Origin: Nannocystis sp.
GTDB lineage: Bacteria > Myxococcota_A > Polyangia > Nannocystales > Nannocystaceae
Direction of reading: 5' to 3'
DNA length: 64,000 bases
NCBI RefSeq assembly: GCF_016714285.1
Contig: NZ_JADJNN010000011.1
Location: 124,001 to 188,000 of the forward strand
This document shows, one piece after another, positions 8,268-19,327 of this stretch. Each line of letters begins with the position of its first letter. Positions within the stretch are counted from its first letter, which is position 1. Under the pieces are notes generated by a model. That model was not told the DNA's origin, did no database searches, and worked only from the letters and a program-made list of their open reading frames with translations. Position numbers and translations under genes: made by a program.

Positions 8268-9422
8268 ATGCTGCGGAGCCCCTTTCCCGGTCATCGACGC
8301 TACAGCATCACGCACCGAGCCGTGCAGCGCCTGCGCGAGCTCGTGCCCACCGTCGCCGAGGAAGATGACGAGGCCCTGCGCGATCGCCTCGACGCCGCCA
8401 TCACCAGCGCCGAGGACACCGGCAAGGCCGTGCGCACCCTCGACGTGATGCTCGGCGAGCCGCAGATCCTCATCCCGCTCGAGAGCTTCGGCGACATCCT
8501 CTACGCCATCATCAAAGAGGACACCGTCGTCACCGTCCTGCCACGCGGCCACGGCGAGGAGATCCTCCAGCGCGGCCAGGCCCTCGAACAGCGAGTCGCC
8601 GCCGGTGAGCCCCCGGCCCGCAACAACGAGCGCGACGAGGCGTGGGAGCTCGGCCGCCGTCGCTGGCGCCGCGAGGTGCCCACCCCGGTCGTCGAGCGCG
8701 TGCGCAGCCCCGGCAGCGATCGCCCCGAGGACGACGCCGACGCCCCCATCACCGCCCGCCCGCAAGATCTGCTGCTCCCCGGCTTCGGCCGCCCCGACGC
8801 CCGCCCCGAACCCGACGACAGCGACGACCGCGGCAGCGCCCGCCTGCGATCCCGCCTCGGCGGCAACCGCCTGATCGCCCCCAGCAGCCTCGCCGGGAGC
8901 CCCAGCGGCCCCGCGGGCACCAGCAGCCCCACCGGCAGCCCCACAAACATCCCCAGCCCCACCAGCACGGCTGGCAAGAAGCCCAGCGGCCCGGTCGCCG
9001 AGGCCATCGCCCGCGGCCTCGCCCTCGGCCGCCGCCGGGCCGCCGCCCAGGCCCTCGGCGAGACCCTCCGCCGCACCCCGGCCGACGCCCCCCTGCTGCC
9101 GCTGTGGAACCTGCTCGCCGAGAAGAACCTCCCCGAGGCCCTCACCGTCGGCGACCTCGTCGCCGCGGTCCGTGGCCTCGGCGCGGCCCCACGACATCGG
9201 CCCGCGGCCCGCGTCTGGCCCACGTCCGGCCCACGTCTGGCCCACGTCTGGCCCACGTCTGGCCCACGTCCGGCCCGCGTCTGGCCCACGTCTGGCCCGC
9301 GTCCGGCCGTCGCCCACATCCGGCCCATATCCGGCCGCGGCGACAAGCGGCCCTCGACCGGCCCACATCCGGGTGCGCGCGACCGTGCGCACCGAAGTTT
9401 CACCACGCTCGACCGGCGGTGA
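8268..9422 (+). CDS. Unknown protein with a minisatellite-encoded C-terminal tail
   Basis: This 384-aa protein starts at ATG 8268, divergent from the FlgT-like gene. The first ~100 residues are compact (YSITHRAVQRLRELVP... and KEDTVVTVLPRG) and weakly recall the small RelE/DUF4258 fold, but with low confidence. A long Pro/Ser/Gly/Arg-rich middle follows, then a short ordered stretch (VAEAIARGLALGRRRAAAQALGETL). The last ~75 residues come from an 11-bp tandem repeat that yields an 11-residue period (V-W-P-T-S-G-P-R-x-A-x). The function is unknown. Confidence 0.6.
   Translation: MLRSPFPGHRRYSITHRAVQRLRELVPTVAEEDDEALRDRLDAAITSAEDTGKAVRTLDVMLGEPQILIPLESFGDILYAIIKEDTVVTVLPRGHGEEILQRGQALEQRVAAGEPPARNNERDEAWELGRRRWRREVPTPVVERVRSPGSDRPEDDADAPITARPQDLLLPGFGRPDARPEPDDSDDRGSARLRSRLGGNRLIAPSSLAGSPSGPAGTSSPTGSPTNIPSPTSTAGKKPSGPVAEAIARGLALGRRRAAAQALGETLRRTPADAPLLPLWNLLAEKNLPEALTVGDLVAAVRGLGAAPRHRPAARVWPTSGPRLAHVWPTSGPRPARVWPTSGPRPAVAHIRPISGRGDKRPSTGPHPGARDRAHRSFTTLDRR
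9206..9335. repeat. 11-bp tandem repeat (minisatellite) inside a gene
   Basis: The unit CGTC(T/C)GGCCCA is repeated about ten times, with degenerate copies (CACATCCGGCC) at the right edge. Because 11 is not a multiple of 3, three units make 33 bp and the encoded peptide repeats every 11 residues. All three frames stay open through the array. Confidence 0.85.
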
Positions 9423-9479
9423 TCAACGGCCTTCCGTCGCGCCGGGACGAATGCGATATGCTGGGCCGCCACCTGGCTC

Positions 9480-11425
<1,946 letters not shown>

Positions 11426-11429
<4 letters not shown>

Positions 11430-12913
11430 TCGCGTCTGTCCTTCGCCGCCGCGCCCTGCTCGCCGGCGGCCTCGGCCTCGCCGGCGCCGCCCTGCTCGCC
11501 CGGCCGGCCCGCGCCGCCTGGGGCAGCTTCCCCGCGGACCTCGCCGACCTCGCCCTCCCGCCCGATCGCAGCCCACGTCGCCTGCTCGAGCTCAACGTCT
11601 ACGGCGGCCTGTGCCCGTGGGACACCTTCTACTGCGCCCCGAGCTGGGGCCTCGCCGACCACCGCTACCTCCACGCCTTCGGCGACGCCGAGCTCGCCGC
11701 CCGCCTCGACGCGTGCGGCGTCCCAGCCGAGCTCGCCCGCCCCTTCGCGGAGGACACCGCCGGCGAGCTCATCCACCTCGGCCCCTGGACCGCGCCGCTG
11801 TGGTCGCGCCCCGACATCCTCGCCCGCACGCGGGTCCTCGTGCTGCGCCACGATCAGTTCCCCCACGCCACCGCCGTCCCGCTCGCCCTCACCGGCGCGC
11901 GCCTCGGCGACCCCACGCTCGCCGGCAGCGGCGCCGCGGTCGAACGCTTCTTCCGCGAGCGCGACGGCGGCACCCGCCCGCGCGCCGCCGTCGTCCACCC
12001 CGGCGACCTCTCGCGCTTCGACAACGTCCAGAGCGCCCTCGCCGTCGGCCTCCACCCCGGCGCCGCCCGCCCGCTCGAGCTCCCCCTGTCCCGCCTCCCC
12101 GATCTCCTCGACCTGCTCGCGCGCCCCGCCACCGCCACCCACGGCCCCGCCCACGACGCCGCCGTCGCCGGCTACACCCGCCGCCTCGGCGCCCGCCTCC
12201 GCCGCCCCGACGGCGCCCCCCTGCGCGCCACGGAGCTCGGCATCTACGCGGCGATCGACGCCGGCCGCCGCGACGCCGCCGCCCTCGCCGAGCTGCTCCC
12301 GCCCTCCCTCCTCGGCGTCGCTCTCGGCGACGCCTGCGGCGAGCAGTCCCTCTCGATCCCCGGCCTCGGCGCCCGCGTGGCCACCCACCTGCTCACCCGC
12401 CCCGACCCCGCCCGCTACGCCCTCTGGGTCGACGCCGGCCTGCGCCCCACCCTCGACGGCGGCCACGACACCCACCGCGATCACCTGCTGTCCGCCGCCA
12501 CCAACTACACGCACACCTTCCAGACCCTCGCCGACCAGATCAATCGCCCCGACGAGCACGACCCGAACAAGCTCGACCTCGCCGACACGCTGATCGCGAT
12601 CACCAGCGAGTTCGGCCGCAGCCCCGACCGCGAGGACGACCGCAACGGCCTCGGCCACTGGCCCGGGGCCCACGTCGCCGTCCTGATCGGCGGCCCGATC
12701 GACGCCCCCGCGGTGGTCGGCGCGATCGACCGGGACAGCGCCCAGGCCATCGACCACGCCAGCCCCGCCGAGCTGCGCATGGCCCTCCTCCTCGCCCTCG
12801 GCATCTACCCCTTCGACCTCGGCGGCTTCACCCCCGACGCCGTCCGCGGCGCCAGCGACCCCCGCAGCGCCCTCCTCCGCCTGCGCACGGAACTCCTGGG
12901 GGTGCCCCTGTGA
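11426..12913 (+). CDS. DUF1501-family exported protein
   Basis: The protein is 495 aa. GTG 11426 overlaps the kinase stop (GTGA). The N-terminus is a twin-arginine-type signal (RRRALLAGGLGLAGAALLARPARA). The C-terminal half fits DUF1501: L-I-A-I-T-S-E-F-G-R-S-P, then G-L-G-H-W-P-G-A-H-V-A-V-L-I-G-G, related to the alkaline phosphatase/sulfatase fold. DUF1501 proteins are often encoded next to DUF1549/DUF1800-type proteins, as here. A metal-dependent exported role is plausible but not proven. Confidence 0.82.
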
Positions 12914-14934
12914 CCCGCCAACCTGTCCCATGGGCCAGCCCATCCGAACCTGTCCCAAGCGCCAGCCCCTCCGCACCGCGCCTGGCGACCCTGGTGCTCG
13001 CCCTCGCCGCCTGCGGCGACGACCTGCGCGCCCCCTTCGCCGACGACGACCCCGAGCTCCCGTCCCTCGCCCCCACCGAGCCCGCTGCCCGCTCGCCATG
13101 CCCCGGCGGCGACGCGGCCTTCGCCTTCCGCGCCCTGCGCCTCATCGAGGGCCGCCGCCCGCTCGGCGTGCGCGAGCTCGAGGTCCTCGCCGCGATGATC
13201 CGCGAGCTCGACGCCGCCGGCCTGCCCGGCCGTCGCCTCATCGCCGAGGGCCTCGCCCAGGGCCCCCGCTACACCGCCCGCTGGCACAGCTTCCTGCTCG
13301 ACCACCTGCGCGTCCCCAGGCTCGGCGAGACCAGCTTCGCCGCCTGCCACGGCAAACCCGGCCCCGCCGCGGAGAGCCCCGCGCTCGCGCTCCACCTCCG
13401 CGACCACGGCCCCGAGGTACCTGTCCCCGAGGACATGTCCGAATGGTCCATGGCCGACCTGTTCCCCAGCGCCCTCGCCCTGGACGACCTCCGCCCGCTG
13501 CTGCGCGCCCAGATCCTCGCCCGTCAGGCCCACCCCGTCGGCGGCAACAACGTCGCCCCCGCCGAGCTCGAGCGAGCCCGCCGCGTGTTCCTCGGCCGCG
13601 GCTTCGAGGCCGCCTACCTCGGCCGCCGCCTCGAGTGCCTCCCCTGCCACAACAGCGACGCCAGTGTCACCGACCACCCCGACCCCGCAAAGGACCGCAG
13701 CTGGCCGGTGCTCCCTGGCCTCGAGGCCGCCGTCTACGGCCCGCTCGCCGCCGCCGACGAGGCCAGCGCCTACGCGGCCTTCCGCGTCGCCGGCTTCGTC
13801 CACGGCCCGCTCGCCCCCTGGGGCAGCCGCACCTGCGGCGACCTCGACCCCGCCCGCAGCGACCTGCTCGCCAGCGCCGGTCACCTCGCCGGCCCGCTCC
13901 CGCCCGGCGCCCACGCCCTCGACCTCGAGGCCCGCCTGCGCCGCGGCCTCGACCACCTCGCCGCGCACGATCTCAACGCCGCCAGCGACGACCCCGAGGC
14001 CGCGCTCGCCGGCCTCGTCGCGCTCCAGCTCGCCGACGCCGTGTGGCGCGAGGCCAGCGGCCGCAGCCTGGTGCTGCCCCACGGCCAGCCGCGCAACCGC
14101 GAGCAACAAGCCGTGCTCCGCGAGCTCGCCGACGCCCTCGTCGACCACGACTTCTCGCTCCGCGCCACAGTCGTCGCCGCCCTGCTCCACCCCGCCCTCG
14201 ACCTCGCCGAACCCAGCGCCTGCGGCGAAGCCCTGCCGCCGATCCTCGACCCCTTCAACGCCACCAACCACGGCGACGACGGCCTGCGCCGCGAGGACCC
14301 CTGGACCCTGCTCGACACCGCCGCCCACGCGCTCGGCTGGCGCACGCCCAAGCGCTTCCCGCTGCCCTTCGGCTGGGAGGACGAGACCCTCGTGCGCGCG
14401 CTCGGGGTCTACATCGACGACAGCGAACCCGGCCACCGCGGTCAAGATCTCGTCGCCGTCCTCGCGTGGGAGCGCAGCGTCGCCACCGGCCGCGATCCGG
14501 GCTGGCTCGGCGCCCCCGCGATCGACCACAGCGACACCGACGCGATCGCCCGCCTCGTCGCCCTCGCCCGCGACGACCCGGACGCCACTGTCGAGCACGC
14601 CGCCCTCGCCCTCCACGACCGCATCCTGCAGGAGCCCGAGCTCAGCGACCGCGCCCACCGCGACGAACTCACCGCCCTGCTCGCCGTCCCGCTGACGACC
14701 CGCGCCGCCGACCTAAACGCCGCCGACCTCGACGCCGCCCTCCGCCGCCTCGCCGGCGCCCTCCTGATGAGCCCGCAATTCACCCTCGCCGGCCTCACCC
14801 CGCCGCCCTGGTCCGCCCCGCCCCGCCTCACCTGGCCCGAGACCACCACCGCGGCCCTCTGCGAGCGCCACGCCGCCGCCCTCCCCGACCTGGCCTGGCG
14901 CTGCGACGGCCCCGCCCCCACGCTCGCCCGCTGA
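12910..14934 (+). CDS. Lipoprotein with one CxxCH motif, partner of the DUF1501 protein
   Basis: The protein is 674 aa. GTG 12910 overlaps the previous stop. Lipobox L-A-A-C (LVLALAACGDD) follows an n-region whose coding sequence contains a palindromic repeat (RQPVPWASPSEPVPSASPS). A cytochrome-c-type C-L-P-C-H lies in the first half, along with conserved-looking acidic and aromatic segments such as GWEDETLVRALGVYID and MSPQFTLAG near the end. The layout matches DUF1549/DUF1800-like companions of DUF1501 proteins, but I cannot assign the family. A second in-frame palindromic repeat gives EVPVPEDMSE (13419-13440). Confidence 0.72.
   Translation: MTRQPVPWASPSEPVPSASPSAPRLATLVLALAACGDDLRAPFADDDPELPSLAPTEPAARSPCPGGDAAFAFRALRLIEGRRPLGVRELEVLAAMIRELDAAGLPGRRLIAEGLAQGPRYTARWHSFLLDHLRVPRLGETSFAACHGKPGPAAESPALALHLRDHGPEVPVPEDMSEWSMADLFPSALALDDLRPLLRAQILARQAHPVGGNNVAPAELERARRVFLGRGFEAAYLGRRLECLPCHNSDASVTDHPDPAKDRSWPVLPGLEAAVYGPLAAADEASAYAAFRVAGFVHGPLAPWGSRTCGDLDPARSDLLASAGHLAGPLPPGAHALDLEARLRRGLDHLAAHDLNAASDDPEAALAGLVALQLADAVWREASGRSLVLPHGQPRNREQQAVLRELADALVDHDFSLRATVVAALLHPALDLAEPSACGEALPPILDPFNATNHGDDGLRREDPWTLLDTAAHALGWRTPKRFPLPFGWEDETLVRALGVYIDDSEPGHRGQDLVAVLAWERSVATGRDPGWLGAPAIDHSDTDAIARLVALARDDPDATVEHAALALHDRILQEPELSDRAHRDELTALLAVPLTTRAADLNAADLDAALRRLAGALLMSPQFTLAGLTPPPWSAPPRLTWPETTTAALCERHAAALPDLAWRCDGPAPTLAR
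12921..12967. repeat. Palindromic element pair in a signal-peptide coding region
   Basis: ACCTGTCCCATGGGCCAGCC is followed by ACCTGTCCCAAGCGCCAGC. The second half keeps the CCCAAGCGCCA tail seen in the 36-bp units at 1657-1764. It encodes part of the n-region of the haem-motif lipoprotein. Confidence 0.65.
13419..13440. repeat. Dispersed palindromic element inside a coding region
   Basis: ACCTGTCCCC-GA-GGACATGTCC, read in frame as P-V-P-E-D-M-S, is almost identical in sequence and peptide to the copies at 1657-1764. Confidence 0.75.
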
Positions 14935-14943
14935 GCCGCACAG

Positions 14944-15001
14944 GACCTGTCCCGAAGGTCAGCCACCGACGAGCGACGCGGACCTGCCCCGAAGGACAGC
15001 C
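14944..15001. repeat. Two palindromic elements between convergent genes
   Basis: GACCTGTCCCGAAGGTCAGCC and GACCTGCCCCGAAGGACAGCC lie 37 bp apart between the stop at 14934 and the leftward stop at 15026. Each could form a short hairpin and might act as a terminator. Confidence 0.6.
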
Positions 15002-15025
15002 CCGCGTCCATCTCCGCCTCCGGGC

Positions 15026-17320
15026 TCACTTCGCCGGCGGCAGCGCGATCTGGTCGCGACCCTTGCGCTTGGGCTTCTCGGTCGGCTTCTCCTCGGCCTT
15101 CTTCTTGTCCTCCTCGGCCTTCTTGTCGGCCGCGGCCTTGTCCGCCGCTGCCTTGTCCGCGGCCTTCTTGTCCGCCGCTGCCTTGTCCGCCGCCTTCTTC
15201 TCCGCGGCCTTCTTGTCCGCCGCCTTCTTGTCGGCCGCCTTCTTGTCCGCCGCCGCCTTGTCCGCCGCCGCCTTGTCCGCCGCCGCCTTGTCCTCTGGCG
15301 TCGTCTCGACCGGCTTGGTCTCCTCCGGCTTGGTCTCGACCGGCTTGGCCTCGACCGGCTTGGTCTCCTCCGGCTTGGCCTCGACCGGCTTGGCCGCGTC
15401 CGGCGGCGGCACACCGAGCTCGGTGGCCAGGTTCGGGTTCACCGCACCATTGACGATCGTGTAGGCGATCGCGCCCGTGAGCGCGAGCCCGCCGACCGCC
15501 GACCCGACCAGCACGCCGGGCCCATTGACGCCCGCGCGCGCCTGGTAGGCCGCCAGCCGCGGCGAGCCGGGATACTTGCTGACCAGCTCGCCGAACAGCG
15601 CCGACGGATCTCCGCCGCCCGCCACCGCCACCGCGGCCGCCAGCGCCGCCTTGCCCTCGTCGTCGGCCGTGTTGCCGATGCCCTGCACCGCCATGTGCAC
15701 CACCCCGACGCCGCCCACCTCGGTGATCCACGCCGTCCCGCTCGACAGCGGGGCCAGCAGCGACAGGGCGCTGCGCGCCTGCTCGGGCTGGTACTGCGCC
15801 ACGTTCTTCAGCACCGCGTCGAGCCCCCGGCGCAGCGACGGCCCCTGCAGCGCGTCGACCGGGATGTGCATCATGAAGTTGACCCGGTTCGCCTTCAGGT
15901 CGTCGGCCAGCGCGTGCGGCAGGCTGGCCAGCGTCGCGTCGACGCTGCTCGCCGCGACCATCTTGCCGACGTTGTCCGCGTCCGGTCCGACCACCATCGC
16001 CAGCGAGCCCTCGGCCGCGAACACCCACCCGTCGAGCCCGAGCCCAACCAGGTGCTTCAGCGTCGGCGCGGCGTCGATCCCGGTGACCCCGAGGTGCGCC
16101 GCCTTGACCGTCTCGCTGCCGATCTTGAGGTCGACCAGGTCGAAGCTCAGCTTGCTCGCGTCGATCCCGGGGATCGTCGTCGGGATCTGGGTCTTGAGCG
16201 CCGCTGCGCCGGCCGTGATCGCCGCCTCGATCGGCTTGGTGTCGCTGAGGCCGAGCCGCATCTCGAGCGCCGCCGGGTCGCTCGATCCGCCGAAGAACAC
16301 CTCCCCGTTCCACGCCCCCATCACCCCGTCGAAGGGCGGCGGCACGGCGCCGAGCTGCGGCGACTGCTTCTTCATCTCGTTCACGTCGGTGCGCGCCCAC
16401 AGGAAGCCCGCGCCCGGCTGGGCGAAGCGCAGCGTCGTCGACGGCCCCGGCTCGAGGCTCGCCATCGCCTGCTTGATGTCGTCGCCGTCCGCCGGCAGCC
16501 CGATGTGCACCACCCCCGCGCCCGCCGGCGTCGCCGCGCCCACGTGCACCCCGCCGTTGTCGGGGGAGAACGCCAGCAGCGACAGCTCGTCGAGGTTGAC
16601 CCCCGGCAACCCGGCCGTCGCCGCGTCGCGCCGCTTCTTGCCGTCGCCGGGCTTGTACGCCTTGAGCACCGCCTCGCTGTCAGCGCAGCCGACATAGCCC
16701 GGCGCCGCGTCGATCGCCTGGCACACCATCTTGTCCGCGTCCGGCAGCTTGAGCCCCGTCAGCAGCCCCTTCACGCCGTCGGCCTTGGCCGCCGACACCA
16801 GCAGCACCGCGCTCGATCCACCGGACGCCGTCTGCGTCATCACCAGCCCGCGCGACAGGTCGATGCCCGCCGTCTCCAGCTGCTTGCGCGCCTCCAGCAG
16901 CCCGGCCTTGGCCGCCGCGAAGCCGCTCGCCACCTCCGGCGCCCCGACCAGCCCGACCAGCGTCTGCACCGGCCCGTCGTAGAACTTGAAGGCCTCGTCC
17001 CCGAGGTCCAGCAGGCTGCTCGGGTTGCGCACGATCACGAACTCTCCGGTCGAGTCGGCGTGCACCAGCCCCAGCATCTCGTCGAGCGTCACCGCGTGCG
17101 TCTCGGCCACCGGCTTCGGCATCGCCGTCGGCGCGACCACCGGCGGCGTCACCGTCTTGGTGTCCACGGCCACGACCGGGTCCGGCTTCTTCTCCTCCGG
17201 CTTGCCGTTGATCATCTCCTGGACCTGTTGACAGGCCAGCGGGGCGGCAGCGGCGAGCAGGACACACGACAACGCGATGGGGCGAGAGACGACACGGGGC
17301 GACGACATGCGGCGCAGCAT
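15026..17320 (-). CDS. Large lipoprotein with Lys/Ala-rich repeat tail
   Basis: The protein is about 764 aa from ATG 17320; ATG 17308 is equally possible. Lipobox L-A-C (AAAAPLACQQVQ) is clear. The body (~550 residues) is a secreted domain rich in Ala, Gly and Val with recurring L-x-x-D/G segments; I do not recognise it. A hydrophobic helix near the end (GPGVLVGSAVGGLALTGAIA) precedes Glu/Pro-Lys repeats (VEAKPEETKP) and then ~60 residues of D-K-K-A-A-D-K-A-A coiled-coil-like repeat, ending in IALPPAK. Such a tail could span or bind the cell wall, which is an inference. Confidence 0.65.
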   Translation of the reverse strand: MLRRMSSPRVVSRPIALSCVLLAAAAPLACQQVQEMINGKPEEKKPDPVVAVDTKTVTPPVVAPTAMPKPVAETHAVTLDEMLGLVHADSTGEFVIVRNPSSLLDLGDEAFKFYDGPVQTLVGLVGAPEVASGFAAAKAGLLEARKQLETAGIDLSRGLVMTQTASGGSSAVLLVSAAKADGVKGLLTGLKLPDADKMVCQAIDAAPGYVGCADSEAVLKAYKPGDGKKRRDAATAGLPGVNLDELSLLAFSPDNGGVHVGAATPAGAGVVHIGLPADGDDIKQAMASLEPGPSTTLRFAQPGAGFLWARTDVNEMKKQSPQLGAVPPPFDGVMGAWNGEVFFGGSSDPAALEMRLGLSDTKPIEAAITAGAAALKTQIPTTIPGIDASKLSFDLVDLKIGSETVKAAHLGVTGIDAAPTLKHLVGLGLDGWVFAAEGSLAMVVGPDADNVGKMVAASSVDATLASLPHALADDLKANRVNFMMHIPVDALQGPSLRRGLDAVLKNVAQYQPEQARSALSLLAPLSSGTAWITEVGGVGVVHMAVQGIGNTADDEGKAALAAAVAVAGGGDPSALFGELVSKYPGSPRLAAYQARAGVNGPGVLVGSAVGGLALTGAIAYTIVNGAVNPNLATELGVPPPDAAKPVEAKPEETKPVEAKPVETKPEETKPVETTPEDKAAADKAAADKAAADKKAADKKAADKKAAEKKAADKAAADKKAADKAAADKAAADKKAEEDKKKAEEKPTEKPKRKGRDQIALPPAK

Positions 17321-17411
17321 ACAGGGTTTGTCCGGCACCTGTGCGCTCCCCGGACCTCGCGTGAGCGCGCCCCGACCCACGCCCCCGAGCCCCTCCACCC
17401 TGCCTCCGGAC

Positions 17412-17458
17412 CGCCTCCGATCCGCCCTCCGATCCGCCCTCCGATCCGCCCTCCGATC
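17412..17458. repeat. Short 12-bp tandem repeat in an upstream region
   Basis: The unit CCGATCCGCCCT is repeated about four times just upstream of the lipoprotein gene starting at 17483. It lies in the 162-bp divergent region shared with the leftward lipoprotein gene. Confidence 0.6.
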
Positions 17459-17482
17459 TGGGCAAGCGCGCGCCGACCTGCC

Positions 17483-18613
17483 ATGCTCCGCCGCGTGCTG
17501 CCTCGCCCGCTGCTCCTATCCGCCGCGCTGGTGCCTGCCGTAGTCCTGTCCGCATGTCCAGGAAGCCCCGCCCCTTCCGGCCTCGAACAGCGTAACGCCA
17601 CGCCCACACCTGTCCCTCAGGACAGCCCAAGCAACCCGCCCAAAGGCCCATCGGGGGGCCCATCCGCGGGCCCTGCACCTGCAGCCACACCCTCGCCGCC
17701 CGCCGCGGTCCCGGGCCAGCTCACCGCCGAGCCGCCCGCCGGCACCGAGCTCATCCCCGTCCGCCTCGCGCTCAAAGAGGGCAGCGTCTACCAGATCACC
17801 ACCATCGCCATGGTCAGCTTCACCAGCGTCAAGCCGAGCGGCTTCGCCCGTGAGGAGCGCATCGAGCTGGACCAGTGCGAGGGCGAGGGCGACGCCCGTC
17901 ACTGCCGCCTCAGCCACAGCTACGTGCACTTCGAGGCCGAGCCGCCCAACGGCCGCATCTTCGAGGGCGACGAGCGCAAGGTCGACAAGCTGGTCACCCG
18001 CCACACCCTGCGCAGCAACGGCGCCCGCGACGGCGAGACCGAGGTCAGCGGCCCCGCCGAGCAGCAGAGCAGCCCCGAGGGCCTGGCCCTGCACGAGGTC
18101 CACCGCTTCTTCTGCATCCGCTTCCCCGACGTCCCGATCGGCGTCGGCGCCAAGTGGAAGGACGTCTGTCACATGCGCACCGGCGGCGTGGTCGACACCC
18201 GCGAGGTCATCTGGGAGCTGACCCGCGTCAGCACCGACGAGCAGGGCCGCCGCCGCGCCGACTTCACCTACCTCGGCAACTACCTCGCCCCCGGCGAGCA
18301 GTCGCCGCGCACCGGCACCGTGCAGGGCATCCTCCACTTCTTCCTCGACGTCGGCGAGCCGCACCTGATCAAGGAGCAGATCGTCACCCGCCGCGATCCG
18401 CAGAGCAGGTTCGAGACCGTCACCTCCGCGACCTACCAGTTCGGCAAGTTCAGCACCGACAAGCAGGGCAAGCCGATCGTCGTGCGCAGCGACGGCGAGC
18501 CCTTCCCCGAGGCCGCACCCGCCGTCGACGCGAACATGACCCCCGCGCCCACCGCGAAGAGCCCCAAGAAGCAACCAAAGACGAAGCCCGCAGAAAAGCC
18601 CGCAGCCAAGTAG
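17483..18613 (+). CDS. Lipoprotein of unknown function
   Basis: This 376-aa lipoprotein starts at ATG 17483. Signal peptide and lipobox L-S-A-C are clear (ALVPAVVLSACPGS). A Pro-rich linker of ~70 residues contains a palindromic repeat read as TPVPQDSPS. The globular domain includes YQITTIAMVSFTSVK, two isolated Cys and a central W-K-D-V-C-H region, and has a predominantly beta pattern. It ends in a Lys/Pro/Ala tail. The family is not recognised. Confidence 0.65.
   Translation: MLRRVLPRPLLLSAALVPAVVLSACPGSPAPSGLEQRNATPTPVPQDSPSNPPKGPSGGPSAGPAPAATPSPPAAVPGQLTAEPPAGTELIPVRLALKEGSVYQITTIAMVSFTSVKPSGFAREERIELDQCEGEGDARHCRLSHSYVHFEAEPPNGRIFEGDERKVDKLVTRHTLRSNGARDGETEVSGPAEQQSSPEGLALHEVHRFFCIRFPDVPIGVGAKWKDVCHMRTGGVVDTREVIWELTRVSTDEQGRRRADFTYLGNYLAPGEQSPRTGTVQGILHFFLDVGEPHLIKEQIVTRRDPQSRFETVTSATYQFGKFSTDKQGKPIVVRSDGEPFPEAAPAVDANMTPAPTAKSPKKQPKTKPAEKPAAK
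17608..17627. repeat. Dispersed palindromic element in a lipoprotein linker
   Basis: ACCTGTCCCTCAGGACAGCC has the same arms and TCA loop as the copy at 52348. It is read in frame as P-V-P-Q-D-S. Confidence 0.75.
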
Positions 18614-18621
18614 AGCGCCCG

Positions 18622-18731
18622 CTCAGCCGCGCACGAAGTCCAGCGCGCGCCAGCTCAGCCGCCGTCGACGCGCACGAAGTCCAGAGCGCCCGCTCAGCCG
18701 TCGTCGACGCGCACGAAGTCCAGCGCGCGCC
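18622..18731. repeat. Tandem copies of a gene's stop-codon region
   Basis: Three units begin with CTCAGCCG at 18622, 18654 and 18693 and continue (with an 8-bp deletion in the first) to GCGCACGAAGTCCAG. Only the third is part of the leftward lipoprotein gene, whose stop is at 18694. The other two lie past the stop, in the gap before the convergent gene's end at 18613. Confidence 0.85.
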
Positions 18732-19164
18732 CGCCGTTGCCGACCCGGATCTCCCCCGTGAGCGCCGAGTCCTCAGGATTGATCAGGACCCACCCGTCAC
18801 CCTGCCCGCCGCGCCCGTCCTGCCAGGTGAAGCGCGCCAGGTTGCCCGCGATGCCCAGCTCGCCCACGGTCACCAGCGGCTGCTGCATGTTGATCACGAA
18901 GCTCGTCGCGCCGTCGTCGCCGACGAACTTCCCGTAGTAACGCCGCGGCCCGACCGTGTCCGCCTTGCTCAGCGACTTCACCGCCAGCGCACCGAGCACG
19001 CCGTTGCTCTCGCCGACCCACTCGCCGGCAAAATCACTCGCCTTCCCATACGCCTCGGCCACCGGCGTCGACGGATCGACGCCGCTCCCCGAGGCCCCGA
19101 CGCGACACCCCGTCGTGGCGATCGCCACCCAGAGGACGCCGAGCATGGCGCGCGAGCGGGACAT
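18694..19164 (-). CDS. Small lipoprotein of unknown function
   Basis: This 156-aa lipoprotein starts at ATG 19164, directly ahead of a short signal peptide with lipobox T-T-G-C (VAIATTGCRVG). The upstream in-frame extension is Arg/Gly-rich and unlikely to be translated. The mature part (FAGEWVGESNGVLGALAVKS..., FTWQDGRGG...GWVLINPEDSALTGEI) is a small, mostly beta domain like those found in secreted lipocalin-type proteins, but I cannot assign it. Its last codons are echoed twice downstream of its stop. Confidence 0.6.
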   Translation of the reverse strand: MSRSRAMLGVLWVAIATTGCRVGASGSGVDPSTPVAEAYGKASDFAGEWVGESNGVLGALAVKSLSKADTVGPRRYYGKFVGDDGATSFVINMQQPLVTVGELGIAGNLARFTWQDGRGGQGDGWVLINPEDSALTGEIRVGNGGRALDFVRVDDG

Positions 19165-19309
19165 GAGACGCGAGTGGATACCACCTGCCCCGCCGCCCCG
19201 ACCAGCGCGTCCGCAGTTCGTCTGTCCAGCGGTGGCAAAAGTCACGTAAACGCGGCCTGCGGGCCGCGAACGCACGCTCGCCAGCCTTTCCGCCGCCGCG
19301 CCGCCCGTC

Positions 19310-19315
19310 TACAAT
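19310..19315 (+). promoter_or_regulatory. TACAAT -10 element close to a start codon
   Basis: TACAAT is 12 bases before ATG 19328. It matches TANNNT and would place the transcript start within a few bases of the start codon. There is no clear -35 box. Confidence 0.35.
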
Positions 19316-19327
19316 CCCGCCCCGACC

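Noticed and set aside
15110..15300. Repeat locus in the Lys/Ala-rich tail of the large lipoprotein
   Set aside because: The DNA repeat simply follows the D-K-K-A-A-D peptide repeat with few codons; it needs no separate mobile-element explanation.
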